Positions 25,153 to 33,368 of a stretch of 64,000 nucleotides of DNA are shown in pieces. Every line of letters begins with the position of its first letter. Positions within the stretch are counted from its first letter, which is position 1. Where the stretch lies: NCBI GenBank assembly GCA_013214065.1, contig JABSPK010000014.1, positions 1 through 64,000 on the forward strand, read 5' to 3'. This DNA comes from Flavobacteriaceae bacterium. GTDB lineage: Bacteria; Bacteroidota; Bacteroidia; Flavobacteriales; Flavobacteriaceae. The position numbers and the translations under genes were made by a program. The notes below the pieces were generated by a model. The model was not told the DNA's origin, made no database searches, and saw only the letters and a program-made list of their open reading frames with translations.

Positions 25153-25709
25153 AAGAAACAATCCAGTCGCTTTTGGAATTTTCGGAGGAGAGTTTTGACC
25201 GCTTGCTAAAAATCGCGACAGAAAAAGAAGTAGCAAAGCATCAAGTCCTATTCCGTCCTGATAAACCCACCAACAAGATTTTATTTTTAAAAGAAGGACT
25301 GCTCCGAGGTTATAAGATTAGCGATGGCAAAGACTACACCCACCATTTCTATTTTGAAAACTGGTTTGCAACGGATTTTTCCAGTTTTTTAAATGAAAAA
25401 CCGAGTCAAATCTTCATTGAAAGCATTGAAAAAACCAGCTATTACGAATTCAAAAAAAGAGATCTCCTAGACCTTTACAACAAATCACATCAGAACGAAA
25501 GATTAGGAAGGATCATTGCTGAAAAAGCGTTTCTTTCCACCGTAGAAAAGCTAGCCGATCTACAATTGCTCAACTTAATCGATAAGTACCATGCTTTGGT
25601 AAACAGAAACCCCAATTTGTTTCAAAGAGTGCCACAAAAGTACATCGCGTCTTATTTAGGGGTTTCCGAGCAGAGTTTGAGTAGGATCAAGAAACAGGCT
25701 ATTTCTTAA
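25149..25709 (+). CDS. Crp/Fnr family transcriptional regulator
   Basis: A 186-residue protein with a cyclic-nucleotide-binding fold (about 20-115; VAKHQVLFRPDKPTNKILFLKEGLLRGY) and a C-terminal helix-turn-helix (about 150-186; RVPQKYIASYLGVSEQSLSRIKK). This is the common single-domain-plus-HTH type of Flavobacteria, whose ligands are not known; no iron-sulfur cysteines are visible. It overlaps the CdiI-like gene by 4 bp. Whether it controls the immunity gene or the following hydrolase gene is unknown. Confidence 0.85.
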   Translation: MKETIQSLLEFSEESFDRLLKIATEKEVAKHQVLFRPDKPTNKILFLKEGLLRGYKISDGKDYTHHFYFENWFATDFSSFLNEKPSQIFIESIEKTSYYEFKKRDLLDLYNKSHQNERLGRIIAEKAFLSTVEKLADLQLLNLIDKYHALVNRNPNLFQRVPQKYIASYLGVSEQSLSRIKKQAIS

Positions 25710-25778
25710 CAAATGTGAATGCCTGCCTTGTGAATGGGCAGTTACTTTGTGACGTAATTGAATCTAATAACGTTTTCT

Positions 25779-27260
25779 ATGAAACTGCTTTTCACAGGCC
25801 TACTTTTTTGCCTTTCGTTGGTCTCTTTTTCAAACAATCAGACCGAAAAAAAATTCAAGCCCATTTTTACCGCATCCAAAGAGACCACCCATAAAATTCC
25901 CGAGGGGCAAAAGTATACGTTTGGCTATTTGGAAGTGCTCGAGGATAGAACCAAGCCGAATGGAAATACCATAAAATTACCCGTATACATTTTTAAAAGC
26001 CGGAGTACCAACCCTAAGCCCGACCCGATATTATATACGGTAGGTGGCCCCGGCTATACCTCCATGCGTGCCTCACAGTACATGAAATCCTATAAATATC
26101 TGGATGACCGTGATCTTATTTTATTCGAACAAAGAGGTACCCAATATGCCCAACCAAGTTTAGACTGCCCCGAATGGGCAAAGGCGATTTTTCAATCGAA
26201 CCTTCCTGGTTCCGATGCGACCAAAACGGATAGTCTTTTTCAAAATGCGGCCACCGCCTGCGGTGAACGATTGCGTAACCAAGGCATTGACTTAAACAGC
26301 TATACCACCACCCAGATCGCAGCGGATATCAATGACTTAATGGATGTTTTGGAAATTGGGGAGTATAATCTATTGACCATGTCCTATAGTACCAAAATCG
26401 GACAGGTTTTACTAAGGGATTATCCGGATAAGATCAGAAGCGTCGTCATGGATTCACCCCTTCCCTTGGAGGTGAATTATGATGAAGAAAGTGTGGGCAA
26501 TCTTTTAGGGTCTTTGGACAAACTATGCATCGATTGCGAAACGGATCCGAATTGCAATAGGGCCTTCCCCAATCTCAAAAGTCGCTTTCTCGCCTATTTG
26601 GAAGCGAAAACATACCATCCGCTTGAGGTACAGGTGGAACACCCTGAAAACGGAAAGTTGGAGACTTTTTACCTCAAAGGGGAAGACTTGATCAACGTAA
26701 TCTCCACTTCTACCGGAGGGGTACCCAACATCCCTTTTGAAATCAATAAATTACTTCAAAACGATTTGTCTTCAGTAAAGCAACAATTACAGTATTTATT
26801 CCAAAAACCAGGGGGTGGCATCGGAACCGGAATGCGTTTATCCGTTTGGTGTGCAGAGGAGTCGCCATTCAATTCCCAAGAAAAAATCGCTCAAGAAACT
26901 ACGAAGTACCCCGCGGTAAAGGGGCTATCGCCGGCGGTTTTCGACATGGAAGTCTGTAATATTTGGGGGGTCGAAAAAGTGCCTCAGATTGAGAATCAGG
27001 CGGTAAAAAGCGACATCCCCGTGCTTTTGATCAGTGGGGAATATGATGAAGCGACACCGGTCAAATGGGCTGCAGCGATGAGCGAAAATCTGACCAATTC
27101 CTTCCATCTGGTTTTTAAAGGCTGGAAACACGGTCCGACTACGAATTGGGGCAACCCCTGTGCGATGCAAGCTGCCAATGATTTCTTTAATAATCCCACT
27201 GAGCAACCAAAACCCGGGTGTTTGGAACAAATCAAAAGACCTGAATTTAAAACGGAGTAG
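25779..27260 (+). CDS. secreted alpha/beta hydrolase (TAP-like / prolyl-aminopeptidase-type)
   Basis: About 493 residues from the ATG at 25779. Sec signal peptide (about 1-20, LLFTGLLFCLSLVSFS). Oxyanion loop VGGPGYTS and the RGTQYA region match the proline iminopeptidase/TAP group. Nucleophile is in LTMSYSTKIG where most relatives have G-x-S-Y-G (here M-S-Y-S). The acid is likely Asp in SGEYDEATPV and the His in WKHGPTTNW. Two cysteine pairs (IDCETDPNC) may be disulfides. Substrates probably short peptides or esters. Confidence 0.82.
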   Translation: MKLLFTGLLFCLSLVSFSNNQTEKKFKPIFTASKETTHKIPEGQKYTFGYLEVLEDRTKPNGNTIKLPVYIFKSRSTNPKPDPILYTVGGPGYTSMRASQYMKSYKYLDDRDLILFEQRGTQYAQPSLDCPEWAKAIFQSNLPGSDATKTDSLFQNAATACGERLRNQGIDLNSYTTTQIAADINDLMDVLEIGEYNLLTMSYSTKIGQVLLRDYPDKIRSVVMDSPLPLEVNYDEESVGNLLGSLDKLCIDCETDPNCNRAFPNLKSRFLAYLEAKTYHPLEVQVEHPENGKLETFYLKGEDLINVISTSTGGVPNIPFEINKLLQNDLSSVKQQLQYLFQKPGGGIGTGMRLSVWCAEESPFNSQEKIAQETTKYPAVKGLSPAVFDMEVCNIWGVEKVPQIENQAVKSDIPVLLISGEYDEATPVKWAAAMSENLTNSFHLVFKGWKHGPTTNWGNPCAMQAANDFFNNPTEQPKPGCLEQIKRPEFKTE

Positions 27261-27285
27261 CTTATTGGATTCAACCGGTACATAA

Positions 27286-27323
27286 GCAATAGCGGTTTGG
27301 ATTTTTAGCCAAACCGCTATTGC
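27286..27323 (+). terminator. rho-independent terminator
   Basis: GCAATAGCGGTTTGG (27286-27300), 8-nt loop, CCAAACCGCTATTGC (27309-27323), a perfect 15-bp stem, followed by ATTTATTTATG. It lies 25 bp after the hydrolase stop. Confidence 0.88.
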
Positions 27324-27604
27324 ATTTATTTATGTTTATTCAAAGCTGACGGATTCGCAATATAGGGCTGCTGCTCATACAAGAGACCGATAGGCGCAAG
27401 CAGAATAAGGTATGTATAAGGATCTGGCAAAAACAAAAAAGTCTCAGAAATAATGATGTAAACAGAAAATAGCATAATTGAAGAAAAAAAGATAGCTTTA
27501 AATTAAAGCTGGTATTGATAGCCATAGGTCCTTGCCGTAACGATATAAAACCATGACCTTTGTCCCCATCCAACCAAAACCTAAGGCATCCCTTGAAAAA
27601 GCAC
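27324..27604. other. long leader of the DEAD-box helicase gene
   Basis: A 281-bp stretch with no gene. RhlE-type helicases in bacteria often have long, cold-regulated 5' leaders; this region contains several AT-rich runs and TTTAAATTAAAG but no clear consensus promoter. A minus-strand open frame here (27340-27684) is unsupported. Confidence 0.35.
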
Positions 27605-28873
27605 ATGCGATTTGAAGATTTAAAATTGATTCCCTCCATACGCAAAGCATTGCGGGAGGAACAGTATACGAAACCTACCCCCATTCAGGCAAAATCGATT
27701 CCCTTGGTTTTAAATCGGGAAGATGTACTGGGGAGTGCACAGACCGGAACGGGAAAAACAGCGGCCTTTGCCATTCCCATTATCCAGCATGTAGCGAACG
27801 ACCTGCAACACCCAAAGGGCAAAAGGAACATTGTCGCATTGATCGTGACCCCGACCCGTGAGCTGGCCCTACAAATCGGGGAGAGTTTTGCGACCTATGG
27901 AAAATATACGCCTGTTAAGAATATCGTGATATTCGGAGGGGTAAAACAGGGCGCACAAGTCAGGGCCCTGCACCAAGGGGTGGATGTATTGGTAGCCACT
28001 CCCGGCCGTTTGCTCGATTTGATGGATCAAGGGCATATCACCCTACGGCACATCAAGTATTTTGTGTTGGATGAAGCCGACCGTATGCTCGATATGGGGT
28101 TCATCAACGACATCAAGAAGATCTTGGCCAAACTGCCGAAACAAAGACAATCCCTCTTTTTCTCGGCCACCATGCCTCCGAATATTTTGAAATTGTCGCA
28201 GCAGATCTTGAACCAGCCCAAGCGGGTCGTTATCGATCCCGTTTCTTCAACCGCCGAAACGATCCAGCAGCATGTCTATATGACGAACCGCAGCAACAAA
28301 AAGGCCTTGCTTTTGCATATCCTCCAAGACCCTGAACTCGAACAGGTCTTGGTGTTTTCAAGAACGAAACACGGTGCGGATCGCATCGTAAGGGACCTTC
28401 GAAAGAAAAAAATCAACTGTGCGGCCATTCATGGCGATAAATCCCAAAACCAACGCCAAAGGGCCTTGCAAGAATTCAAAGTGGGTAAGATCAGGGCCTT
28501 GGTAGCCACCGATATCGCGGCGCGTGGCATTGATATCGACAAGCTCCGTTATGTGATCAATTACGACATCCCGAATGAGTCCGAGACCTATGTGCACCGC
28601 ATCGGACGTTGCGGTCGTGCCGGTGAGGAGGGCATCTCCATTTCGATCTGCGAACCGGAAGAAAACGCGTATTTGCGGGATATCGAAAAACTGATCCGGC
28701 AAAAGATCCAGGTCGTTAGCGACCATCCGTTTCCGCAAACGGACCGCCCGATGAACAAGGCGGAAAAGAAGGAAAAAGAAAAGGAGAAGCAGAAGCAACG
28801 GGAAGCATTTTTCGCCAATCGCAACAAAAAGAAAGGTTCGAATAAGCCCGGCTCCCGAAGAAGGAAAAGATGA
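27605..28873 (+). CDS. rhlE: DEAD-box RNA helicase, RhlE type
   Basis: ATP-dependent RNA helicase for ribosome assembly and mRNA turnover. From the ATG at 27605, 422 residues: Q motif (YTKPTPIQ), motif I AQTGTGKT, Ia PTRELALQ, motif II DEAD (VLDEADRML), motif III SAT, motif V TDIAARGIDI, motif VI HRIGRCGR, in order. A basic lysine/glutamate-rich tail (about 380-422, EKKEKEKEKQKQRE) ends it, typical of flavobacterial RhlE proteins. The ORF is open up to 27560 but 27605 gives the expected MRFEDLKL start. Strong 5' leader precedes it. Confidence 0.92.
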   Translation: MRFEDLKLIPSIRKALREEQYTKPTPIQAKSIPLVLNREDVLGSAQTGTGKTAAFAIPIIQHVANDLQHPKGKRNIVALIVTPTRELALQIGESFATYGKYTPVKNIVIFGGVKQGAQVRALHQGVDVLVATPGRLLDLMDQGHITLRHIKYFVLDEADRMLDMGFINDIKKILAKLPKQRQSLFFSATMPPNILKLSQQILNQPKRVVIDPVSSTAETIQQHVYMTNRSNKKALLLHILQDPELEQVLVFSRTKHGADRIVRDLRKKKINCAAIHGDKSQNQRQRALQEFKVGKIRALVATDIAARGIDIDKLRYVINYDIPNESETYVHRIGRCGRAGEEGISISICEPEENAYLRDIEKLIRQKIQVVSDHPFPQTDRPMNKAEKKEKEKEKQKQREAFFANRNKKKGSNKPGSRRRKR

Positions 28874-28955
28874 TGGGGGCGTGCGGTTAATCAGGAATGG
28901 AAACCACTGCTTCTTCCCAACTGGTATGACCCGAACCGGAGCATTAAATACAACC

Positions 28956-29546
28956 ATGAAAAGACTTGTTATCCTCATCCTCCTATGTGCAAGCTGTTCG
29001 CCCAAGCTCAGCAATAGCAGGCAAGCTTTGGATGAAAACCTGATTTATTGGAATGCAAACAGGCCGCTGGCCATTTCCGATTTTAAGGGAAGTAAGGAAA
29101 AAAGACCGTTTCAAGCCGCCACCTATTCCGGGTTGCAGGTCCTAAATCCGGTGAACGCCTGGTCGGGTAAAACCAAAGTCATCGTAAGAAGCTATTTTGA
29201 CCCTGAATTGTCTTACTTTAAAAGATCGGAACGGGATAGCAGCGTACTCGCCCACGAACAACTGCATTTCGACATCACCGAGCTTTACGCGAGAAAACTC
29301 AAAAAGGCCATTCTCGAAGCATGTGGTACGACCTACGCCTACTTTGAAAAACGCGATTCGATCTACCAACAAGTGACCTTGGAGTTGTCTGAAAAACAAG
29401 ATGCCTACGATACCGAGGTATACGCGGATCAGGCCTTGCAAGGCCGATGGCAGGATTGGACCAAGGATCAGCTCGACCGATACGAGGAATACGCAACCAA
29501 GGAAATCGAATTAAAGGCACCGCTGTTCTATTCCAACAAGAACTAA
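28956..29546 (+). CDS. DUF922 lipoprotein, putative secreted zinc protease
   Basis: About 196 residues from the ATG at 28956. Lipobox LLCASC near residue 14. The family motif HExxH is visible in LAHEQLHFDITELYARKL (about 91-96), preceded by SYFDPELSYFKR; DUF922 proteins are thought to be secreted Zn-dependent proteases. No substrate can be named. It follows the helicase by about 80 bp on the same strand; unlikely to be functionally linked. Confidence 0.75.
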   Translation: MKRLVILILLCASCSPKLSNSRQALDENLIYWNANRPLAISDFKGSKEKRPFQAATYSGLQVLNPVNAWSGKTKVIVRSYFDPELSYFKRSERDSSVLAHEQLHFDITELYARKLKKAILEACGTTYAYFEKRDSIYQQVTLELSEKQDAYDTEVYADQALQGRWQDWTKDQLDRYEEYATKEIELKAPLFYSNKN

Positions 29547-29610
29547 GAAAATTAAAGCAAAAAAAGCCTGTGAACGCCCATCATCCAGACGATTCCGATA
29601 GCTCAAAACC

Positions 29611-30153
29611 ATGGTAAAGACGATTTCCGAACAATCCGTTGACGAGATCATCACCTCAGGGCAGTTACAAAAGGTACATCTCTATCAGGTCAATGAAGCC
29701 TATTGGGAATTGGACGATACGGATCTGTGGATCATCGACGGTGCCATTGAATTGCAATTTCCGAGTGGCACGCTTACCATAGGTTGGTCAACGGACTATA
29801 ATATGTTCATCACCACGGATAGGGGTACGGCCAAGCTCCTCGGTGAACTTGACCATAAAGAGCTTCGACAAGGGAAAATCAGCAAAATCCACAAGCTAAC
29901 TGGAAAAACCGTCCAAGACATGCAATGCAAATGGGTCCCCTTCGAAGTTTGGGACGATGAGGCTGATGATTTCGTTGAGCAGACTACGCTGGTGGAGCTT
30001 TTGCTGACCTTTAATTCCAAGGAAAAAATCCAAATCGCTGCGGTCGACTATCAAATTGACGACGAAGAGAACCCCGTCGGTTTCCGGTATGATTTGATGT
30101 CCGAAATGGTGATTGTTTTGCAGCATCCCATTCCTATTGGACCACTAGCTTGA
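29611..30153 (+). CDS. hypothetical protein, 180 residues
   Basis: Cytoplasmic, acidic protein with alternating beta strands (LYQVNEAYWELDDTDLWIIDGAIELQF, GTLTIGWSTDYNMFITTDRG) and a repeated DDE/EDD pattern. I do not recognise a domain; it has the look of small, mixed alpha-beta immunity- or SMI1-like proteins, but no diagnostic motif. Intact frame and plausible ATG. Confidence 0.5.
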   Translation: MVKTISEQSVDEIITSGQLQKVHLYQVNEAYWELDDTDLWIIDGAIELQFPSGTLTIGWSTDYNMFITTDRGTAKLLGELDHKELRQGKISKIHKLTGKTVQDMQCKWVPFEVWDDEADDFVEQTTLVELLLTFNSKEKIQIAAVDYQIDDEENPVGFRYDLMSEMVIVLQHPIPIGPLA

Positions 30154-30212
30154 GCGTGACGAAACATAACTCATTTTTACCTAACTTCAATTTTCGATAA
30201 AGCGCCCCGCAC

Positions 30213-30220
30213 TAACTTTA
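30213..30220 (+). promoter_or_regulatory. possible -7 promoter element
   Basis: TAACTTTA, 65 bp before the next gene. No TTG at the expected distance. Confidence 0.25.
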
Positions 30221-30284
30221 AGGTTATACTTTGCTGCCTTTAGGTTTAGCTGTGAACGTTGTACAACACCTACATATCCTAACA

Positions 30285-30890
30285 ATGAAAATATTTGAGC
30301 AGAAAAAGTTCTTTACGAAAAGAGAGTTTAAAATAACGGAGTCCAAACTTTACTTCAATATTTCAAAATTTGGGGATGGGAATGAAATAGACATTCCTTT
30401 CGAGAATATAGATGGCGATAAGGTTTCATTCAAATCCACAAATGGTTTTGCGCTATCGGTAGCCCTGTTATTTTATTTTGTGGGCATTACTACCTACATC
30501 AGCAGCAATCTATATGGTGAAAACGAAGACCCTTATCTTGCCCTCTTTTGGCTTGGACTTGGCACAGTGATGCTTGTCATTTATTTCGTAACAAAAAAAG
30601 ACTTTTGGAAGATAAAGTTATCCAACAACAGCTATGTTTATGTCCATAAAAAAATTCCAAGTGAAGAAAAAACAAATGAATTTTTGGACGAGCTAATAAA
30701 CACCAGGAATCGCTATTTGCGTGAGAACTATGCCATTGTTGACGAACACCTGAACTATGAAAACCAGTTGGGCAATTTTCGTTGGTTAAAATCGATAAAT
30801 GCTATAACCAAAGAAGAATTTGACCAAAAGTATGAGGAATTAAAACGTACGGTTAAACCTGAAAAACGAAATGTTGGTTTTGGTAAATAA
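30285..30890 (+). CDS. hypothetical membrane protein
   Basis: About 202 residues from the ATG at 30285. Cytoplasmic N-terminal beta-rich part (KIFEQKKFFTKREFKITESKLYFN), two transmembrane helices (about 57-75 and 85-103), and a C-terminal cytoplasmic helical tail with repeated charged residues (EEFDQKYEELKR). The tail resembles short SHOCT-like tails only loosely. No family recognised. Confidence 0.55.
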   Translation: MKIFEQKKFFTKREFKITESKLYFNISKFGDGNEIDIPFENIDGDKVSFKSTNGFALSVALLFYFVGITTYISSNLYGENEDPYLALFWLGLGTVMLVIYFVTKKDFWKIKLSNNSYVYVHKKIPSEEKTNEFLDELINTRNRYLRENYAIVDEHLNYENQLGNFRWLKSINAITKEEFDQKYEELKRTVKPEKRNVGFGK

Positions 30891-31001
30891 TGCTTGACAA
30901 TACACACCATAGCTCATTCATGCCTCAAATGTAACTTCGTTATATTGCTGAAACGTTAACCTCAATAGGCGACCAACCAACCCTCATAAAAACCACACCT
31001 C

Positions 31002-31703
31002 ATGAGTGACCCTATAGAAAATGAAACCTTGCAAGAAGTTGAAAACGGCAGTCCGTTGGAACGGATCGACGGCGCATACATTTGGAATGAGATCGGCAGT
31101 GTCCTAAACTTTGACAAGGGCATCTTCTATACCATAAAGGAACTGATCCTTCGACCCGGCAAGACCGTTCGGGAGTTTTTGATCTATGACCGAAAAAGAC
31201 TCGTCAAACCCATCCTGTTCGTCATTTTCAGTTCGCTGTTCTTTGTGATCTGCCAACAGCTTTTCGGATTCAAAACAGGTACGGCCTCCGACGCTATCGA
31301 TAGTCCAGGAGTCCAAAAAGCATTTGAATGGGTCTCTGAAAACTTCGGTTTCGTCAACATCCTATTGGGCTTTTTCATCGGCTTCTGGATCAGGCTGTTT
31401 TATTTCAAATCCAAATTCAACATCTACGAAATCTTCATTTTGGTCTTCTTTACCATTGGAATTGGAAACTTGATTTTCGCGCTATACGGAATCCTTGAAA
31501 GTGCCACGGGTTGGCAGGTGAACGAAGTGGCCCTATATACCGCCTTGTTGTATTCGGCTTGGGCCATTGGCAACTTCTTTAATAAAAAAAGCCTTTGGAG
31601 CTATGTCAAAGGCTTTCTTGCCTATATCTTCGGGACGACTATGGGATCGTTCTTGATCATCCTCATCGGGATTCTGATCGATCTGATGAGCAAAAACGGC
31701 TAA
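31002..31703 (+). CDS. DUF3667 family membrane protein
   Basis: A 233-residue protein. The segment GAYIWNEIGSVLNFDKGIFYTIKELILRPGKTVREFLIYDRKRLVKPILF is characteristic of DUF3667, followed by five hydrophobic helices. The family is common in Bacteroidota and of unknown function. Many members carry an N-terminal zinc ribbon that is absent here. Confidence 0.78.
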   Translation: MSDPIENETLQEVENGSPLERIDGAYIWNEIGSVLNFDKGIFYTIKELILRPGKTVREFLIYDRKRLVKPILFVIFSSLFFVICQQLFGFKTGTASDAIDSPGVQKAFEWVSENFGFVNILLGFFIGFWIRLFYFKSKFNIYEIFILVFFTIGIGNLIFALYGILESATGWQVNEVALYTALLYSAWAIGNFFNKKSLWSYVKGFLAYIFGTTMGSFLIILIGILIDLMSKNG

Positions 31704-31770
31704 GCGGTCGCAAAACAAACGCGGTTGAACCGCTGTAACGAAACTTTAATTTACAAAGCCAGCAATTTCT

Positions 31771-32394
31771 ATGTTCTGTCATCATTGCGGATTTGAAACG
31801 GAAGAAGCAATTTGCCCCAACTGCGGCACGGTGATCGTACGACCCGAATCGAAGATCATCACCGCATGGAGGCATGAAACCAATATTGCGAAAGTGGCCC
31901 GGCATACTGATATCTTAGATTATATCCACACCTATGCTAAACGATCCAATGAACGCATCGATTCGCAATACATCCTCGACAAGTTGGATTTGGTGTTCGG
32001 TACGTTTACCGGATTGTCTACCAATCTGATCATGGAAATCGCGGTGCCGATCTATTCAAAACTTGGGGTCAAAACCGCAAAGCGGAAAACCGCCACCTTC
32101 GACCTGCCGATGAACGAAGTTTTCGTGCGGGTCCTCTGTGCCATTTCAGCGAATAAAAAGTTGGATTTCAACGAATTCCATCAAGCGAAAGACGGCATCT
32201 TGATCGTTGGCGACCTAAAACCCGATCTGCTCTCCTTCAAAGGAACATTGGTGATCACCTTAACCCAACAAAAGGAACGGGTACAGGCGGAATTCAACGC
32301 GGTGATCAAAGGGCAATTGTATGATTACGGAAAGAATGACCGCATCATTTCAAAACTCCTGGCCGATATCAAGTCGGTGCAGCTCAATGAATGA
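31771..32394 (+). CDS. zinc-ribbon protein of unknown function
   Basis: A 207-residue cytoplasmic protein. The N-terminus (1-20) is a zinc ribbon, CHHCG...CPNCG, with the four-cysteine pattern. Residues 30-207 have no family I recognise, with a beta-rich C-terminal half (GTLVITLTQQKERVQAEFNAVIKG). The gene lies between the DUF3667 gene and an inverted-repeat-bearing leader. Zinc ribbons of this type are often found at the start of DUF3667 proteins, so the two may once have shared a role. Confidence 0.6.
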   Translation: MFCHHCGFETEEAICPNCGTVIVRPESKIITAWRHETNIAKVARHTDILDYIHTYAKRSNERIDSQYILDKLDLVFGTFTGLSTNLIMEIAVPIYSKLGVKTAKRKTATFDLPMNEVFVRVLCAISANKKLDFNEFHQAKDGILIVGDLKPDLLSFKGTLVITLTQQKERVQAEFNAVIKGQLYDYGKNDRIISKLLADIKSVQLNE

Positions 32395-32413
32395 CCGGCT
32401 AAACCGATGACCT

Positions 32414-32500
32414 ATGATTTCCGATAGTCAGGGAGCCTTGCTGCGCCATACGGGTTTGGTACAACTTTTGCCGTAGCTTTCCATCAGTATCGGAAATCAT
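32414..32500 (+). promoter_or_regulatory. 13-bp inverted repeat overlapping a start codon
   Basis: ATGATTTCCGATA (32414-32426) is complementary to TATCGGAAATCAT (32488-32500), a perfect 13-bp match separated by 61 nt. The right arm contains the first two bases of the ATG at 32499-32501 and its immediate leader. In an mRNA the pairing could hide the translation start of the next gene. Confidence 0.7.
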
Positions 32501-33128
32501 GACAAAGACGCTCCAACTAATCCCGACTTTGGTCTTCTTTTCGTTTTTGGCAAGCAATGCCCAGAACGCCACACAGGAAGACTACCTTGTTTTGCATGCT
32601 AAGGACACCCTATACGGCACCGTAGCATATATCAACGAAAAAGCGGTGAATCGAGGGTTTTTCAAAAAAGTTAGATTGACCGATGCCCGTGGAAAAACCA
32701 AAAAGTTCAAACGGGACCACATAAGCGCCTTTCGACTAGACGGATCGGAGTATCATAGTTTTTGGTTAACCCAACCCCCTCAGACCTTTCCGCCGATTTC
32801 GTTAGTGAATCCCCGGTACGATATCGATGCGAACAAAGGCACGCACTACTTTTTAAAAGTCGTTCGGATCGGAAATTTGAGTCAGTATGACCTGGAATGG
32901 TTCGATCAGGGCGATAGCCAGTTGTGGTCGCTGTCCTTACTCAAAAAAAGCAACGATGCCTTTTTCATTAGGGCGGATCAAGGATTCTTAGGATTGAAGA
33001 AAAAGGTGCTGCTACGCTATTTTGAAGATTGCCCTAGCCTTATGGAAAAGATAGAAAAGTCGGAGCTCAAGGAAGTTTGGCAAGTCGTTGAAGCTTACGA
33101 TACGGACTGTGGAAAACAAAAACAATAG
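32499..33128 (+). CDS. hypothetical secreted protein
   Basis: A 209-residue protein with a signal peptide (about 1-22, ending SNAQ). The mature part reads LHAKDTLYGTVAYINEKAVNRGFFKKVRLTDARGKTKKFKRDHISAFR, a pattern seen in Bacteroidota envelope proteins with small beta-barrel-like domains. A cysteine near the C-terminus may be disulfide-bonded. I do not recognise a named family. The leader holds an inverted repeat covering the start codon. Confidence 0.6.
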   Translation: MTKTLQLIPTLVFFSFLASNAQNATQEDYLVLHAKDTLYGTVAYINEKAVNRGFFKKVRLTDARGKTKKFKRDHISAFRLDGSEYHSFWLTQPPQTFPPISLVNPRYDIDANKGTHYFLKVVRIGNLSQYDLEWFDQGDSQLWSLSLLKKSNDAFFIRADQGFLGLKKKVLLRYFEDCPSLMEKIEKSELKEVWQVVEAYDTDCGKQKQ

Positions 33129-33368
33129 CTTGCGTAAAATCAGCTGTCTTACTTTGAAGCATCCATAACCCGTACGATGATCGCGCTCGTGGAGTTATCA
33201 AAAGCTACCGACCCTATCCTTCGCTTCTTCCTTTTTTCCTAACTTACCGCAAACAGCGATGCGCAGGTGCCGAACCCACTGTCCGCACAATGATGGGAAC
33301 GGCCATACGCCACGCAAAATCAACGATAAAAGTGCCCTACGCAGTGCATTGGGGCCTTAATACGACTT

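Noticed and set aside
27340-27684. 114-residue minus-strand frame covering the helicase leader
   Set aside because: Overlaps the helicase start and reads like random translation of the leader; no leader or domain on that strand.
28358-29014. 218-residue open frame on the minus strand
   Set aside because: Runs opposite the helicase motifs V and VI and the basic tail; a shadow of RhlE codon bias.
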